In this document: positions 1 through 10,300 of the stretch, piece by piece
Numbering within the stretch: the first letter of the stretch is position 1
How the letters are laid out: each line of letters starts with the position of its first letter
DNA from: Forficula auricularia
Taxonomy: Eukaryota > Arthropoda > Insecta > Dermaptera > Forficulidae
Length of the DNA stretch: 64,000 bases
Direction: 5' to 3'
Assembly (NCBI GenBank): GCA_024734495.1
Contig: JALMQS010000884.1
Coordinates: forward strand, 124,001 to 188,000
Notes under the pieces: model-generated
What the model was told of the DNA's origin: nothing
The model's database searches: none
Seen by the model: the letters and a program-made list of their open reading frames with translations, nothing else
Program-made: the position numbers and the translations under genes

Positions 1-85
1 ATTTATTTTTAAACTAAATAGACTAACTTTAGATTTAGAATCAATAATTAGACAGCGAAATTTTTAAATGATGAAGATTGTTTGA

Positions 86-118
86 CAGTCTGTTAAGAGC
101 CGTCAATGCGAACGGTCG
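86..118 (+). promoter_or_regulatory. Internal Inr + DPE promoter of the gag-only LINE
   Basis: The junction ACAGTC fits the arthropod initiator TCAKTY at five of six positions, with the A at 87 as +1. GGTCG at 114-118 fits the downstream promoter element RGWYV and falls exactly at +28 to +32. This is the arrangement known for TATA-less internal promoters of jockey- and I-type LINEs. Confidence 0.55.
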
Positions 119-539
119 TGGCTAGAGGCATCCAATGTTATCAAAGTGTTTTTTTTTCTGGATTAAGATCTTTGGAAGCAGCGGAGCGATAGCACGCAGA
201 TAAGCATACCTGTTGCTTACTTTTTATTTTTATAATAATTATCATTTATTTGTGTTTGTTTTACCTATATAATCTATTCTTGTATAGAAGAAAACATTCA
301 TAAAAATGAAATGCCCTGAGGGTCTCCCCCTCAGGGGTATCGTAACTCTATAATAGATTTTTGTGTTAATGAATATCGAAATACCGATACTGGACCATTT
401 TTCATTTTCTTAGAAAAAAAAAATCACAATTAAATATTTTATCGATAAGGATGGAAATGAAATTCTCATAGATGAAGATACTCTACTTGGAGATATTGAT
501 GAAATCAAATCCAAAACAATATCTAAACCTATCCACCCA

Positions 540-1682
540 ATGGTGTTTGGTAAATTTATTTACCAAAATATGAATAAATTCAACCACTCTATTCTTGGAA
601 TCTCACAAATTAACAAATTCAAAATTAGAATCCAGTTCCAAACCTCAACTGATGCAAATGCATTCATTAAAGACCCCATATTGGAAAATTCTGAATACAC
701 CGGATATATTCCCTTATTTTTTACTACTAGAATAGGAGTAGTTAGAAACTATCCTCAAGAATTAGATGCAAATGATTTCCTAGAAAATTGCTTCTGCACT
801 TCTCCTTATAAAATTCTTAAAGCGGAGAGGATGAACCGTTTGTTGAATTCCAAAGATAATAATAATCCTCAACTATTACCAACGAATTCAATTAAAATTA
901 CATTTGGCAGCCAAATACTTCCTTCTTATATTTGTATACATTCCGTCAGATGCGAAGTTATTCCGTTTATTCCTAAGCCTCCAATATGCAAAATCTGCTG
1001 GCGCTTTAACCATGTTTCCAGGAATTGCAGAAGCAAAAAACCTAGATGCAAAGCCTGTGGAGCGCTTGACAATCATGAGCTTGATCGCTGCCCTATGAAA
1101 GACAAGCCTATTTGTATAAATTGCAAAAAGGATCATTTTTGTTCAGAACTCGACAAATGTGAAGACTACTCGAGACATAAAAAAATTAGAGAATTGATGG
1201 TTTTAAAATGCTACTCTTATAAAGAAGCACAAGACACAATAAAATACAAACCATTTTCAGATGCTTTTGCATATGTCCCTTCTAAACCCTTTACCTATGA
1301 TATGGAAAGTTTTCCTTCTTTAAAATCTAATTTTAATTCTAATAATTCAAACAAGAAAAGAACTATTCAACCAAATGAAAATAATGAGATAAGCGAGAGA
1401 AGGCATGCTAAAATTAAATATAAAAGAACTGAGAAAGTTCCCCAAACCAAGCCCTCGCCAAATTTTATATTACCTAATGAACAAATTAACACATGCACAT
1501 CTCCGTTGCCTGCGAATCCTTATGGACCCAGGCAGCAAGACATTAGAAATGATTTAATGTCTAAAGATAGAGATGTAGATATGACTTCTCCGAATCCAGT
1601 TGAAAAATTTCAAAACAATCATATAATTATTAATAAATTCAATTCTGAAGAAATATCAACTAATACTCTTCCGAAAAGATAA
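540..1682 (+). CDS. Gag-like nucleic-acid-binding ORF1 protein of a Jockey/I-type LINE
   Basis: The 380-residue protein matches the LINE ORF1 pattern: a central RNA-binding region (about 50-145) with a conserved VRN-YPQEL stretch, then three cysteine knuckles. The first is CX2CX4HX4C at 150-163, the second CX2CX5HX4C at 170-184, the third a CX2CX3H knuckle from 192. The C-terminal 170 residues are polar, Lys/Asn-rich and low in complexity. The role is packaging of element RNA. The frame is open upstream to a stop at 411, and about 40 codons before the first ATG read as acidic protein, so the N-terminus may be shortened by an indel in the A-run at 414-423. It ends in TAA with no overlapping second ORF. 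Confidence 0.85.
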   Translation: MVFGKFIYQNMNKFNHSILGISQINKFKIRIQFQTSTDANAFIKDPILENSEYTGYIPLFFTTRIGVVRNYPQELDANDFLENCFCTSPYKILKAERMNRLLNSKDNNNPQLLPTNSIKITFGSQILPSYICIHSVRCEVIPFIPKPPICKICWRFNHVSRNCRSKKPRCKACGALDNHELDRCPMKDKPICINCKKDHFCSELDKCEDYSRHKKIRELMVLKCYSYKEAQDTIKYKPFSDAFAYVPSKPFTYDMESFPSLKSNFNSNNSNKKRTIQPNENNEISERRHAKIKYKRTEKVPQTKPSPNFILPNEQINTCTSPLPANPYGPRQQDIRNDLMSKDRDVDMTSPNPVEKFQNNHIIINKFNSEEISTNTLPKR

Positions 1683-2018
1683 CAAAAATAAATAAAAAAT
1701 AAATAAATGATTAAATATATTTATATATACCTATACTATATTAAAAATTACACGAGAAATTATTTTATTATTATATAATTTGTTAAAAAAGCTATCTCAT
1801 AAAATTTTTATATTATGTATGACTAATGTTCTACCATCTAGTTTGTTACATATCCTTTGATTTATTGAACTGTAAAAAAAACATTGTAATACTTTCTTCA
1901 TAATGTAATGTATATATATTTATGTAATTTTATGTATTTTGTTTGGCCTAATGACCTAATGTTCTCTGTAACAAGGTTATATTTTAATAAAAAAAAAAAA
2001 AAAAAAAAGATTGTTTGA

Positions 2019-2394
2019 TTAAAAAATTGTTCATGTGATATTATGTTAGTTTTGAATTCACCATCACCATATTATTACTATATATTAATTTATGTTTAAT
2101 TTCATTTCTGGGCTAATGTTGGCATCCTAAAAAAATTGAATTGATAATTTAAATTATTCAGGAGTCTCTTAAAAAGAAAACAGAAAAAACGCTCTTTTTG
2201 AACTTGAGACGAGGTCCAGTGAAACTTTGTCATGGATTTATTTCCATGATCACATTTCTAAATATGAAAAAGGAAAGAAAATTTTTTCTTTTAGTCAAAT
2301 ACTCCATTCGCCTGGTGAGCTGCTCTTGCGTAAATTTGCCATAAACAAATTGCATTAAATCGAATTGCTATATGACTAGGTGTTTGTTACTAAC
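2019..2394. other. A+T-rich flank between LINE and esterase exon
   Basis: No coding or repeat structure recognised. It would be intronic if the minus-strand esterase gene continues leftwards. Confidence 0.4.
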
Positions 2395-2556
2395 CTTGAA
2401 GCGCAACTGACCAGTCGGCGGCTGTGCATATGGAATGCCTTGGAAACTGAAATAGCGTTTTCCACCCAAGTTTTCTGACAACTTCACAATCCGACCTCGA
2501 ATTGTTCCTTGCTTCAATGTCAAGTTGATTGTCGAGGGCTCCTTATTGCTTGCCAT
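2395..2556 (-). CDS. Carboxylesterase (COesterase family) N-terminal exon, partial gene
   Basis: Read from the ATG at 2556, the 54 codons give an esterase N-terminus: a LKQGTIRGR strand, then YFSFQGIPYAQPP and LRFK, the block that precedes the first disulfide loop in insect alpha/beta-hydrolase esterases. The exon ends in phase 0 at CTTCAAG followed by GTTAGT, a good splice donor. An AG at the end of CTTGTCTAG lies 12 nt upstream of the ATG, so an upstream exon is possible. No signal peptide is seen, which suggests an intracellular enzyme if this is the true start. The catalytic Ser, Glu and His exons are not in the window and should lie beyond position 1. Substrate cannot be inferred. Confidence 0.75.
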
Positions 2557-2897
2557 TGCAACTGCCACTAGACAAGCTATAGATTAATTTTGATAATAAT
2601 ATTCTATTCTAGTATAATTACTAAACTAATTTAATCAAAACTAATACATAATATAATGATAATAAAGTAGTAATTTTGACCAACTATAATTTGACTCCTA
2701 TTTTGATAAAAAAAAATTGATCAAAATCAAGACTTTTTGGTCTTCAAGAAAGCCTTATAGAGCAAACAACGACAAAATTATATTTTCGAAATAAAGGGTG
2801 TTTTTTTAGAGGTTCACAATTTTAAATTAAAATAAAACAAAGAAAAATATTTTTAATATCAATGAAACTGGCTTTATGGAAAGACAATTTTATGCCA

Positions 2898-3057
2898 TTA
2901 ATGTTTGAATATGATTTCGGACATGTGGACGCCGCGGGTGGCACGTAGATGGAGTAATCCGGATTTCCAACTTTCAGACACTTTTCGCGGCCATATTTCG
3001 CCAATTATGCCGTGTACCAAGTGTTCAATCATCTCTGGTTTATCGGCGTAGACAAGT
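2898..3057 (-). pseudogene. Mariner transposase C-terminus, left arm
   Basis: Minus-strand reading gives a KPEMIEHL segment and ends HMSEIIFKH before a TAA stop. This is the typical C-terminal tail of one mariner lineage. The N-terminal DNA-binding and catalytic parts are absent. Confidence 0.65.
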
Positions 3058-3074
3058 GACTTGACATATCCCCA

Positions 3075-3242
3075 AAGGCGATAAGCCAGAGACGATTGAA
3101 CACTTGGAACATAACATTCGGCGAATTATTGGCGAAATAAGGCCGCAATTGCTTCGACAAGTGTGTGAAAATTGGAAATTCAGATTGAGCCATCTACGCG
3201 TCAGCATGGGAAAAATTTGTATTCAAACATTAATAGCATAAA
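3075..3242 (+). pseudogene. Mariner transposase C-terminus, right arm
   Basis: Plus-strand reading gives KPETIEHL, NIRRIIGEIRPQLL and VCENWKFRLSHLR, the same tail region as the left arm, then runs out of frame before the terminal repeat. Confidence 0.65.
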
Positions 3243-3337
3243 ATTATCTTTCCAATAAATACAGTTTAATTAATATTAAAAATATTTTTCTTTGTTTTAT
3301 TTAAATTTAAATTTGTGAACCTCTAAAAAACACCCTT

Positions 3338-3778
3338 TATTAATTAATTTGTCAAAATGTCTGTTAGTATACTATGTAGTTAAAAAACTAGGGAATATCA
3401 AAATGAAGTTTCACATCTAGTATTTTAAGATTGAGTTTAAGAGTGCATTAGATTTTGGTTGAAATTGAACCCAGAACTAATGGTGGTGGGGGGGGGGAGG
3501 AGGAGTGGAGAGTTATTAAAAAAATTACTCTTCTGAATCCCTACGCCATCTCGCGTCTTGTCACATAAGTTCCAACATTTTCAAAAATTAGATCTATGAA
3601 AATAATCCCTTTGATCAATTTCTACGAAATTTCGCTTAAGCACCCTATACGACCTTACGAAAATAACTCACTATATGATATTGAGACTGGTTGGCGACCG
3701 CTGTTCCAAAATACTTGAGATATCAAATTCTTTCTTATTTGTCGTTTATATAAAGAGAGAATGAACTAATTTTAAGCA
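3338..3778. other. Unassigned A+T-rich stretch with a G-run
   Basis: Contains a purine run near 3486-3506 (GGTGG then a run of G). No gene or repeat recognised. Confidence 0.3.
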
Positions 3779-4358
3779 TTTTTTACTTTATCCAATGCGA
3801 AGCATGGGGAAAGTATTGTAATCGGTCGCGCGGCAAGCGCGACTTCAAACGGTCCTCAGGTAAAGACTACGGAACCCATGGACTCAATTATGGTCACAAA
3901 TTGAAGTATTCAATTAGATTGAATTTTAGCACGTGAGGGTTTTTCCAAAAATTACCTAGGATCTCGTCAAGAGGCCAAAAAGTGCCATTTTTTGGAAGTG
4001 CGTGGGGATGTGTTATCGTTTTTTTCGTCCACGAATTTTTCCACACCGTTGCACCGATTGAATTGAAATTGAAAACCTACCAGTATTTTAACAAAATGAA
4101 GCGCTGATTAGTTTTTGGTACATATCGGCCCACAAACATTAGTACTTTATTTCAGTACTTTTTTAGTTTTTTCTAAATATCTTTAAAATGACTTAACCAA
4201 TTTTGATGAAATTTAATATCCTAATTAAGTACCTTGGGGAACACAAAAAAGTTAAATATAGTTTTTAGTAAAATTATATTTTAAAGTACTTTACTCTAGA
4301 ACATATTAATATTTCAAATGAATTTGGATAAAGTTTAGCAACGATTCGTTGCAGTTTA
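3779..4358 (+). repeat. Hairpin-headed repeat family A, short copy (A1)
   Basis: It begins with T5 and a hairpin at 3785-3814 (ACTTT...AAAGT with ATGC-GAA-GCAT at the tip), then ATTGTAATCGG, then a second perfect hairpin GTCGCGC/GCGCGAC (3825-3831, 3837-3843). It ends with a third hairpin, GCAACG-ATT-CGTTGC (4338-4352). Copies A2 (32307) and A3 (44346) share the head and body; this one lacks their minisatellite. Confidence 0.8.
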
Positions 4359-5621
4359 TTTAGAATTGTACTTGTTTGAAAATGGACTGGTACAAAAATC
4401 ATCTAAAAATCGCTACTTTAAGCTTCTCCTGTACATATGAGTATTTCTAAATAAAATTTTGACCACTAATAATTCTGTACTGAATTGAAATAGGACCAAA
4501 GTTCATATATAATTTTTTATTTAAAATTATCTTCCCAATAAGTTTTTTGTACTCGTTGTGAATCACCTTACATACAAGAACGTTGGTAATGTAAACCTCT
4601 AAAGAACAAAAAATATTATTAATTAACTGTAATTTTGGAATACAATTTACAATTTTTCTTAAAATTACAAATATAATTATTATGAATAAACCAAATTAGA
4701 AATATAAAAAAGCGAGTATAATTACCTTTTCTATTTAAAATACACAATGGAATGCCAAATGTTCTAGGGAAAATAAGCAAGTTGGGGGCATCAACGAGTG
4801 ACTGACTTTTTCCTTTATACTCTCATAATATATTATATTCTTGAAGGTCGAGCTATGGAACCAGAATTCTTTTAATGGAAGGGGATCTAGGCAGGGGAGG
4901 GGGAACTTCACCAATGAAGAGATCAACTTGGATAATTTTTCACAAATTTTGTAAAAACTAATTTTGAATTACGTTCGGTATCATATTATTGTAATATTAA
5001 TTGACTCTCCATTGTATGCTTTACCCAAATAAAAGTAGGGAATGTCTCTGACGAAATAATAAGGGTTTCATTAAACACGACTCTTATTTCCAAAAACCTG
5101 CCTAATTTAATTTTATTAAGGAGCATAAATTGTAATATTTGTAATAATATTACTCTAAGGTGTGAGGTGAGTGCCAGGAAAAATAACATTTATTTATATT
5201 TCTAAAATTGACTGACAATGTTCTCCTGATGATGAGTTAAGAGCTCGAAATATATAGAGTAAAAAAAAGAAATATTTGTATTTTAATTGTCTCCTTGTCA
5301 AACACCACCAACTCCAACCTAATATAATTTTAATAAATAAAGATGATTCGAGAATCTTTGGACTAATCCATTTCTAAGAACTCTCAATTTATAAGATCGG
5401 AAATAACTAAGATTGCTATAGACAAGTCATAGCTTGCTTATAGCTATAGAATTAGGAGAAATTTAAGATTTTCTTATAAGACAAGCTGATTCGTTGTGGG
5501 AGATGGTCGATTTTCATTACAGGGACTGGGGAGTTTAATTCGTAAGATTTAATTTCGACTCCTACCCTCACTCACACAAAGCAGTATCCGTTTGGGGCGA
5601 AGGTCTCAAAATATATTTTTT
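4359..5621. other. No gene seen; carries one TTTCG/CATCAGG module
   Basis: Low-complexity A+T-rich DNA. At 5219-5257 CTCCTGATGATGAG is followed by CTCGAAATATATAG, the inverted form of a motif pair seen in other repeats of this window. Confidence 0.3.
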
Positions 5622-5776
5622 AAAAATCTAATGTTAAATTTGAAAAATAACGAAAATGATGCCGTAGTGGATGAAATTTGCAAAAAAAAGGCAAGATTAA
5701 AATAAAATTTCAAAAAATGATGGGTACTTTTTTGGACAGCATCCCCTAGTTGAAAAGTCACCAACAGCCACTGATA
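5622..5776 (+). repeat. Dispersed repeat F, copy 1
   Basis: About 155 bp shared with 38277-38430, including TTTTTTGGACAGCATCCCCT near the end and a terminal CCACTG. The end resembles a hAT-type CAGTGG terminus read in reverse, so it may be a truncated hAT derivative. Confidence 0.6.
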
Positions 5777-5818
5777 TATATATATATATATATTAAATAT
5801 ATTATATATATATATTAA
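5777..5818. repeat. TA-rich microsatellite
   Basis: Alternating TA tracts interrupted by TTAAA. Confidence 0.9.
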
Positions 5819-5999
5819 ATATGGAACCTTTGCTATGCGATTCCGACTCGTAGTTGGCCGGCTTATTTTTTGATGATACCTAGTGAAATTTTCAAATTTG
5901 GTTTTGGTTGTAAGTATTTATAAAAAGGCTGAAAACAGTGACTGTAACTAATGAATATTGATAGTCTTAGGCTTCTAGACAGCTTGGGATATGTATCAT

Positions 6000-6021
6000 A
6001 GTGTGTGTGTGTGTGTGTGTG
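6000..6021. repeat. (GT)n microsatellite
   Basis: About ten GT units in a row. Confidence 0.95.
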
Positions 6022-7424
6022 AGTAACTAATGAGATAAAATTTAGGATAAAAATTTGAGATAATAAACTGAACCTTCAAATCTGCCAAGTTTCGACTTTT
6101 AAACCGTTTGTTAATGAAGAAAAATTGCCTAATCACTAAAATTTGTAAAATGCATATAGTCTTTAAAAAGTTTTCACTTTTTTCCAATTTACTTTCCTTC
6201 AATTGAAAATCGAAAAACGAAAGATTTTTCAGCTTGAATAGCGTCTTTTGTATAATTTGATTATTGAAAAAAGTTCTTTAGCTAAGACACAACTCAAAAT
6301 AGATGAACATAAATAAAACAATCAAGTTGATTATATATTTGACTATTTGCTCTTTTTTGTTTACTATAGAAACTTTCTATTTAATGAAATAATGTATAGC
6401 TTTCATTTTGGAGAGCTTGCAAACTATTTAGGTTTTTTTGGCTAAGAAATTCTTTTGCCTTTTTTCTTCTAGAAATCTTTCCGAGCACGATTTATCTCTC
6501 TGTCAGAGGAAGAATCGCAATTCGCTCACAATAGACTACGATTTCTCTTGTTTCTAACATTGGCTAATGACTTCCATTTTATAGACGAGCAATATAAAGC
6601 AATTTATTTCGTTTCTTTTTTCACTTTTCAATTATTTATCATTTGTAATATTCATGAAAAAATCAAATCAAATCAAATAAATAATAATATCAGGTTTATT
6701 TTACGATAAGTACCTATTTCGTCCACTAATAACACAGCTCTGAGCTGAAAAATTGTTTGAATAATAGTGTAATAGCTAGTGAACATTTTGGACGATTATT
6801 TCAGTTGTTTTTAGGGGTAAATGACCACTGAAGATGTAAAAAATATTGTTCCAAGCCCCTTATGGAAAATTTATTAATTTTCATAAATTCTTAACTAACA
6901 AATTAGCTTTAATATTTTTCTACAAAACTCCTGAGTTTCTGGTTTTCATCAGTAGAACCTTCTTTTTATTTCTTCTGAAATTGTTTTCTAATGAATTCGG
7001 GATTTAAAAAACATACATTTTTTGGTTTATAGACTTAATTGAATTGGCATCTGAACCTATAGTTAAATGTGTAAAAGCTATTCCTAATTACGAAATATGT
7101 GAACACATTTAGATTATTGTTAAAGCCAAATGCGCAGCATACGCCTAAATATAGGCAATCCATTCATCATCTCTTCTTCAAAGATGCGTAAAATTTAGGC
7201 TCTACCGTAAAGTACTTGAGTTTTAGGGTTTAGTTTTTAGTTCATTGATAAAAGTCAACAAAACATGCGTGCCTGCAGGAATGGCCAAAGTATTAAATTC
7301 ATTATTATTACTATTTATTTATTATAAGAAAATTCAATGTAAAAAAAATCATTTGGCAATACAAAGATTTTTCCTTATTAATTTTAAAATAACATGTAAA
7401 TAAAATTCCTTCTGTACTGGTTAC
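6022..7424. other. No gene or repeat recognised
   Basis: A+T-rich; open frames are short and have no recognisable domain. Confidence 0.3.
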
Positions 7425-7500
7425 CATTAATGATCGAAACATCAAAAATGGAATGTAACAAGGTTATTCAAGAGTATTAGAAGACACTCTATAGATATTT
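7425..7500 (-). repeat. Single diverged unit of the family A minisatellite
   Basis: GGTTACCATTAATGATCGAA followed by ATCAAAAATGG matches the reverse-oriented minisatellite unit at 33.7-34.1 kb. Confidence 0.55.
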
Positions 7501-7655
7501 TTGAATTGAACTTAATTTCTTCATGTCTTTACAAAGCTTGAACTCTGACAATAATTTCATTCAATAAAATAACAGAAAAATAAATAAATTCTAAAATGAT
7601 TAAATAGAAATTATACTAAAAAGATCATTTCTAATTATCCACTGTTGTAAATTCA

Positions 7656-7880
7656 TCAAAAATCATTGCATTTTGAACAGAAAGGTGCAATTATCATCAA
7701 GAAGTCTCGATAATTGCATTTTTTGCAATTATATTTAGTTAGCCACTGTTTTACAGAGCATACCTTGCACCGTTTTCTTTTTATTCCAATCTAATTTCCA
7801 TCTTGCACATTGTCCTCTTCTACGCCATTAGGTATATTCGGCGGCCTATATTTGCTGAGTGTATCAATTTGTTATTTTCC
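7656..7880 (-). pseudogene. piggyBac-type transposase C-terminal cysteine-rich domain
   Basis: Minus-strand reading gives a linker with YRPPNIPN and then a cysteine cluster, RCKVCS, YNCKKCN, APFCSKC, ending at a TGA (7656-7658). This spacing of CxxC pairs is that of the RING-like C-terminal domain of piggyBac/PGBD transposases, which binds terminal repeats. A TAG interrupts the frame between linker and cysteine cluster. No DDD catalytic domain is found to the right. Confidence 0.6.
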
Positions 7881-9450
7881 CCCCAAAATAATGTCTGAAT
7901 AATTAAATAATTCGAATTTTGCACGCATAAATACAATAAAGCTACTTACCAAAATAAGTAAAGAGCAAAATTTCACTATTATTAAACTATGACGGAAACG
8001 AATGCGGTGCATTAGAATGATTAATCTTGACCTGCCTTGACCCTCACACTTCTGATCGAATACTAACTATTGACAAAGTACAGAGGAGAGTAAGTTAACA
8101 AGCTACTGTGACTTTCGCATCGATACGTCCGGTTTGAAAAACATGTGGGAACAAAATATTTGTGGGTTATCAATTTGATCGAGCGAATATCAATCTGTTT
8201 AAAATAATAAAGTACAATACGTACTAAATTAAAAACATTTAAGGGGAGGTGCTAATGATCGATTGGTAGGTTTGGCACTCACAGTTACGGAAACAATTAA
8301 CTTTGCTTTAGAAAAGATTTTTAATTTGTGAATTGCAATTGAAAAGTTTTGGCTAAGCTAATCACGCCGTTTGTTAATTACTTGCGCCGAAACAGATTCC
8401 CACAAGAGATTAGCTTCCAAATGGATTATTTTCTTAACATAGAGTCACTGAACATTAAAATACATGGGTCATTTAATCAAATGGAAACTAAATGTGAAAT
8501 TTATATCACTCTAAAGTTAACCTTTCATTACTCTATTATATTTATGTGTTTTTATGAAAGAATAAAATTAGATTATTTGTTAAGCAAGTTTAAATAAAAT
8601 ATACTAAGTCAGTGTTTTCCAAAGTTTTGACTTGTGTATTCACTTTCAATGTTCGTAATACTAATTACTCCCTTAGAAACATCACATGTGTACCTGCTTT
8701 ACAATCGTGATTTTTCTTGATTCGATCGATAAGCTAGCAAAAGCGGGGGTGGGGGGGGGCGAAGTATTGAATTAACTTGATTTTTTAAACCGTGTTCAGA
8801 ACTATTTGAAAAGTTGAGGAAAATCATTTTTAAGCATACATTTTTTTAGGGTGCAAGTCTTTCTCACAGCGTGTGAATGCGTGCACCGAGCATTAAATGT
8901 CGGTAAAATGACTTGAGACCTTTAAGACAAAATGCAATAAATAGACCGAATCGTACACAAAACAGCATAAAAAACAGGAATTTAGACATTTGGACAATAA
9001 AGAGGCCTGCCGCGATATTAAAACAAACACAAAAACACAGTGTTACGATAAATATCTGAGTTAAATTTTTACATCATATCGAAGTCTTTTTTTTTAAGAA
9101 ACCGAAGACAAGAAAAACTTGAGGAAAAATTTAAGAGGCTGGAAGATTGGAGCATTTTAACGAAATATTAAAAAAAAATTTATAATGATGAAAAAGTGCT
9201 AAAATCTTGTCAAAATGTATATCTAAATTTAAAAGATGAATCATATAAAGAATCAGATTTTGATGCAATTATATAATACGTTCGGAGTAATTTATTACTA
9301 GCAAACTTCTAACTCCAGTTGGGTATTTGCGGAAAGTGTAATATTAACTTTTGATCAAGTTTTTACTTATTTTTTTTTGCAAGTGCACAAAATTTAGCGG
9401 ACTTGTATTTCTTTCTGAATTCTGATGAATAAGATATCTAAATATAAAAA
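7881..9450. other. No gene seen; one G-rich tract and a hAT-like end
   Basis: A G-rich run lies at 8744-8760. CAGTGTTTTCCAAAGTTTTG near 8611 resembles a hAT terminus but no partner was found. Confidence 0.3.
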
Positions 9451-9560
9451 ATAAACTGCAACGGATCGTTGCTAAACTTTATCCAAAGTCATTTGAAAAT
9501 CAATATGTTTATTCTTATTATTATTAATCACTTGCTATTTGCGGTCCATGTTTAAAATAA
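9451..9560 (-). repeat. Family A repeat, 3' end only (A4)
   Basis: Reverse complement of the family A terminus, with the hairpin GCAACGGATCGTTGC and the following CTTTATCCAAA. Confidence 0.7.
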
Positions 9561-9587
9561 AAAAAAACAAAGATTTTTTAAAATAAG

Positions 9588-10270
9588 TTGACGTGTTCTG
9601 ATGTGGCCATCCACTTGACTTTACCATACAACCTGGCCCCTAAAATTATTTATAATCATGTAGGGGGAGAGGATAGTTTTTGCATTTTTATACTTCTGGT
9701 ATCCCACTGATTATGTATACAAAATTTGGTTGAGTTTGGTAAATGGCCAAGATTTTCATTTTTGACCCTTTGGGGGGTTAGTTTTTGCATTTTTAGACTT
9801 CTTGTGGTCCACTGATTATGTATGTAAAATTTGGTTGAGTTTGCTCAAACGGCCTAGATTTTTAATTTTTAGCCCCCTCCCCCCATCCCTTTTGGGTCGA
9901 AATGCATCAAAATCTAATCAGCCTCTTAGGACCAAAACTAGTGTGAAATTTGGTTTCGATATTCACACTAGCTTTTGAGTTAGCTCGCCCACAAAAATTT
10001 GGTAACGCACAGACTAGCGGACAACCAGACAACCGGACAACCAAACAGACTAACAGACATTTTGACAAAACAATTATTATCTCAAAAAATATAATTTTTC
10101 GATGTTCACTTATTAGAGCTTTGTTGTAGAGCGAAATTCCATGGTTTAGCTCAATTTTTTTAATCAAAATAGTTTCAGCCGTTTTTGAGATACTTCGAAA
10201 AAAGAAGGAAAAAAAAACTTTTTTACGATTACAATACTTGACCATACCCTGTGTGTAAAGTAAAAAGTAC
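9588..10270 (-). repeat. Hairpin-headed repeat family B, copy B1
   Basis: Shares with 38831-39668 and 53878-54396 the tail GACGTGTTCTGATGTGGCCA, the CCACTTGACTTTACCA segment, G/C-tract-bearing internal units repeated about every 120 bp, and a head at 10234-10262. Its head hairpin has decayed (CTTGACCATACCCTGTGTG). Confidence 0.75.
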
Positions 10271-10288
10271 CCCATGGGTGTAGTTAAT

Positions 10289-10300
10289 GGGGGGCCCCCC
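10289..10300. repeat. Perfect G6C6 palindrome
   Basis: Six G followed by six C, just outside the head of repeat B1. Confidence 0.9.

Larger units (their letters stand above)
86..2006 (+). mobile_element. Full-length gag-only non-LTR retrotransposon (half-a-LINE type)
   Basis: A 12-bp target-site duplication, AAGATTGTTTGA, lies at 74-85 and again at 2007-2018, directly after a run of about 20 A. The element starts with CAGTC, like the CAGT start of I-type LINEs, carries one gag-like ORF and a roughly 300-nt 3' untranslated region, and ends in poly(A). It has no endonuclease or reverse transcriptase ORF. Because both ends are defined by the duplication, the missing second ORF is not caused by 5' truncation. 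Mammalian HAL1 and Drosophila HeT-A are known gag-only parallels. It would need enzymes supplied in trans; that is inference. It lies left of a minus-strand esterase exon, so it may sit in an intron of that gene. Confidence 0.85.
2794..3337. mobile_element. Palindromic mariner-type fold-back made of two transposase 3' ends
   Basis: The termini AAGGGTGTTTTTTTAGAGGT and its inverse are flanked by TA at 2792-2793 and 3338-3339. Both arms contain the 3' end of a mariner transposase gene running outwards, so the element is two inverted 3' halves joined near 3055. The arms are clearly diverged, so the structure is old or was formed from two different copies. Confidence 0.75.

Noticed and set aside
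888..1136. Minus- and plus-strand open frames inside the gag gene
   Set aside because: Out-of-frame shadows of the gag ORF without recognisable domains.
5996..6202. 68-codon minus-strand frame ending in a His-Thr repeat
   Set aside because: The repeat is translation of the GT microsatellite.
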